Shown here one piece after another: positions 7,159-8,215 of a DNA stretch of 8,215 nucleotides. Position 1 is the first letter of the stretch. The number at the start of each line of letters is the position of its first letter. The stretch lies in assembly GCA_964426155.1 (NCBI GenBank), contig CAYROY010000090.1, positions 1 to 8,215 of the forward strand. The letters are read 5' to 3'. This stretch comes from M55B120 sp964426155. Lineage in GTDB: Bacteria > Actinomycetota > Humimicrobiia > Humimicrobiales > Humimicrobiaceae. Both the position numbers and the translations under genes were made by a program. Below the pieces are notes generated by a model. The model saw only the letters and a program-made list of their open reading frames with translations, was not told the DNA's origin and ran no database searches.

Positions 7159-8052
7159 ATGAAACTTGTTGGTGCAGTAGAAATACCCGGAATGAAAAAG
7201 ATAGCAAGCGGAAAGGTCAGGGAGATCTTTTCATTTGATAGCAGGTTGTTAATAGTTACTACGGACCGGATTTCGGCTTTTGATTATATACTTGATTCGC
7301 TTATACCCTTAAAGGGCATCATTTTAAATAAGATTTCTGTTTTCTGGTTTAATTACCTTAGTGATGTGATTGATAATCATCTGCTTGAAGCCAATGTGGA
7401 AAAATTTCCGAAATCTCTGAAGAAGTACGGAGAAACACTCAGCGGAAGGTCTGTGATTGTAAAAAAGGTAAAAATTTATCCGATCGAATGTGTCGTAAGA
7501 GGATATATAACAGGTTCGGGATGGGAGGAATACAGGAAAACAGGGATGATAAGCGACCTGAAGCTCCCAAAGAATCTGCAGAAATGCGACCGGCTTCCAG
7601 AAGCAATTTTTACTCCTTCTACCAAGGAAGTGAAGGGGCATGACGTCGGCATTACCATAAAAAGGGCCAAAAAAATATTTGGGGCCCGGATAGTGGATTA
7701 TCTTAAGGAAAAGAGTATAGAACTATATATGAAAGCATCGGAATACGCAATGAGACGGGGAATAATAATTGCAGATACAAAGTTTGAGTTTGGTGCTGCA
7801 GAAAATGATGAAATAATACTGGCTGATGAAGTTCTCACACCTGATTCTTCCAGGTTCTGGCCGCTGGATGAATATAAGCCGGGAAAGGACCAGGATAGCT
7901 ATGATAAACAGTTTGTAAGGGATTACCTTCTGTCGACCAGCTGGGACCGAAATTCAAATCCTCCAGAGCTGCCTGATGCAATAATAAAAAAGACCACTGA
8001 AAGGTATATTGCTGCTTATGAAAACCTTACAGGAGAAAAGTTCAAACTATAG
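7159..8052 (+). CDS. purC: Phosphoribosylaminoimidazole-succinocarboxamide (SAICAR) synthase
   Basis: PurC joins CAIR and aspartate with ATP to give SAICAR, a step of de novo purine synthesis in the cytoplasm. At 297 aa it belongs to the longer form typified by yeast Ade1, not the roughly 240-aa E. coli form. Visible motifs are the nucleotide loop SGKVREIF (17-24), TTDRISAFD (34-42), the substrate segment ECVVRGYITGSGW (110-122), FTPSTKEVKGHD (151-162), ADTKFEFG, ADEVLTPDSSRFW, and SYDKQFVRDYL. After the GHD, the usual HDENI of this subgroup reads HDVGI, a small departure. The ATG start has a strong GGAGGT at 7149-7154 with a short 4-nt spacer. It follows glycerate kinase by 15 bp and precedes the ComB-like gene by 11 bp, so cotranscription is likely. 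No other pur gene is visible, so it sits apart from a purine operon unless one continues downstream. Confidence 0.96.
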   Translation: MKLVGAVEIPGMKKIASGKVREIFSFDSRLLIVTTDRISAFDYILDSLIPLKGIILNKISVFWFNYLSDVIDNHLLEANVEKFPKSLKKYGETLSGRSVIVKKVKIYPIECVVRGYITGSGWEEYRKTGMISDLKLPKNLQKCDRLPEAIFTPSTKEVKGHDVGITIKRAKKIFGARIVDYLKEKSIELYMKASEYAMRRGIIIADTKFEFGAAENDEIILADEVLTPDSSRFWPLDEYKPGKDQDSYDKQFVRDYLLSTSWDRNSNPPELPDAIIKKTTERYIAAYENLTGEKFKL

Positions 8053-8059
8053 AGGAGGT
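8052..8059 (+). promoter_or_regulatory. Ribosome binding site deciding the comB TTG start
   Basis: GAGGAGGT begins within the purC stop codon and ends 4 nt before TTG 8064. The nearby TTGs at 8068 and 8071 are out of frame with the recognisable ComB motif, so 8064 is the start. Confidence 0.7.
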
Positions 8060-8063
8060 AAAT

Positions 8064-8215
8064 TTGTTTGTTGATACTGTTTTTTCAAACAATTTTGATG
8101 AGGGCAGCATTAATGCCGATATAAGTTCTTCAGTTTGTGCGGTAATAGATGTTATACGGGCAACCTCTACAATTGCGGCACTTTTTGGAAGCGGTGTCCG
8201 GAGTATCATAATAGC
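8064..8215 (+). CDS. comB: 2-phosphosulfolactate phosphatase family protein, N-terminus (partial, 3' end outside window)
   Basis: The first 50 codons of a ComB-family protein are present; the rest lies beyond the window. In methanogens ComB is a magnesium-dependent phosphatase that turns 2-phospho-3-sulfolactate into sulfolactate on the way to coenzyme M. Many bacteria that do not make coenzyme M also carry the family, and its role in them is not settled. The evidence is the N-terminal string CAVIDVIRATSTIAALFGSG, with the family's D-x-x-R-A-T-S-T hallmark after the first beta strand, followed by a second strand (VRSIIIA). The start is TTG with GAGGAGGT upstream, 11 bp after the purC stop. 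Only about a fifth of the usual length is visible, so active-site completeness cannot be judged. The family call is fairly sure; the substrate in this organism is not. Confidence 0.85.
   Translation, partial: MFVDTVFSNNFDEGSINADISSSVCAVIDVIRATSTIAALFGSGVRSIII

Overview
The window comes from an AT-rich bacterial genome. Coding regions look to be about 40% G+C, with heavy use of ATA, AGA/AGG and other A/T-ending codons. Purine-rich Shine-Dalgarno (SD) sites, bacterial-type aspartate kinase and Asd, and a RarA/MgsA clamp-loader-like ATPase all indicate Bacteria. No gene fixes the phylum. An uncultured, probably anaerobic lineage is a reasonable guess, but it is only inference.

Layout. (1) Positions 1-1616, plus strand: the 3' end of an aspartate kinase gene (two ACT regulatory domains), a 208-bp gap, then a complete aspartate-semialdehyde dehydrogenase (asd). 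These are the first two enzymes of the aspartate family pathway (as seen in lysC-asd pairs). (2) Positions 1636-3835, minus strand: rarA, then an extremely AT-rich 205-bp gap, then an unrecognised 212-aa protein with two membrane segments and a charged cytoplasmic tail. That gene converges on asd with 19 bp between the stops. (3) Positions 3836-4096: a divergent intergenic region with back-to-back promoter candidates. (4) Positions 4097-8215, plus strand: a tight five-gene run. It holds an adenosine-kinase-like PfkB protein, methylthioadenosine phosphorylase, type-2 glycerate kinase, PurC, and the first 50 codons of a ComB-family phosphatase. Gaps between these genes are 41, 24, 15 and 11 bp, so it is probably one operon.

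How the genes fit together. The first two enzymes of the operon salvage purine nucleosides left over from S-adenosylmethionine use: adenosine to AMP, and methylthioadenosine to adenine plus methylthioribose-1-phosphate. PurC is a step of de novo purine synthesis. Glycerate kinase and ComB act on small C3 acids and fit no single pathway with the others. The upstream aspartate kinase/Asd pair feeds lysine, threonine and methionine synthesis, and so indirectly SAM.

Most of the content is ordinary metabolism and I see no clearly new multi-gene system. No phage, transposon, CRISPR or RNA gene was found. The points worth a second look are: the AT-rich gap with an 11-bp perfect inverted repeat beside rarA; a possible long-range pairing that would cover the asd SD; the orphan membrane protein; TTG start codons in three of the eight genes; and a perfect 13-bp tandem repeat inside the kinase gene.
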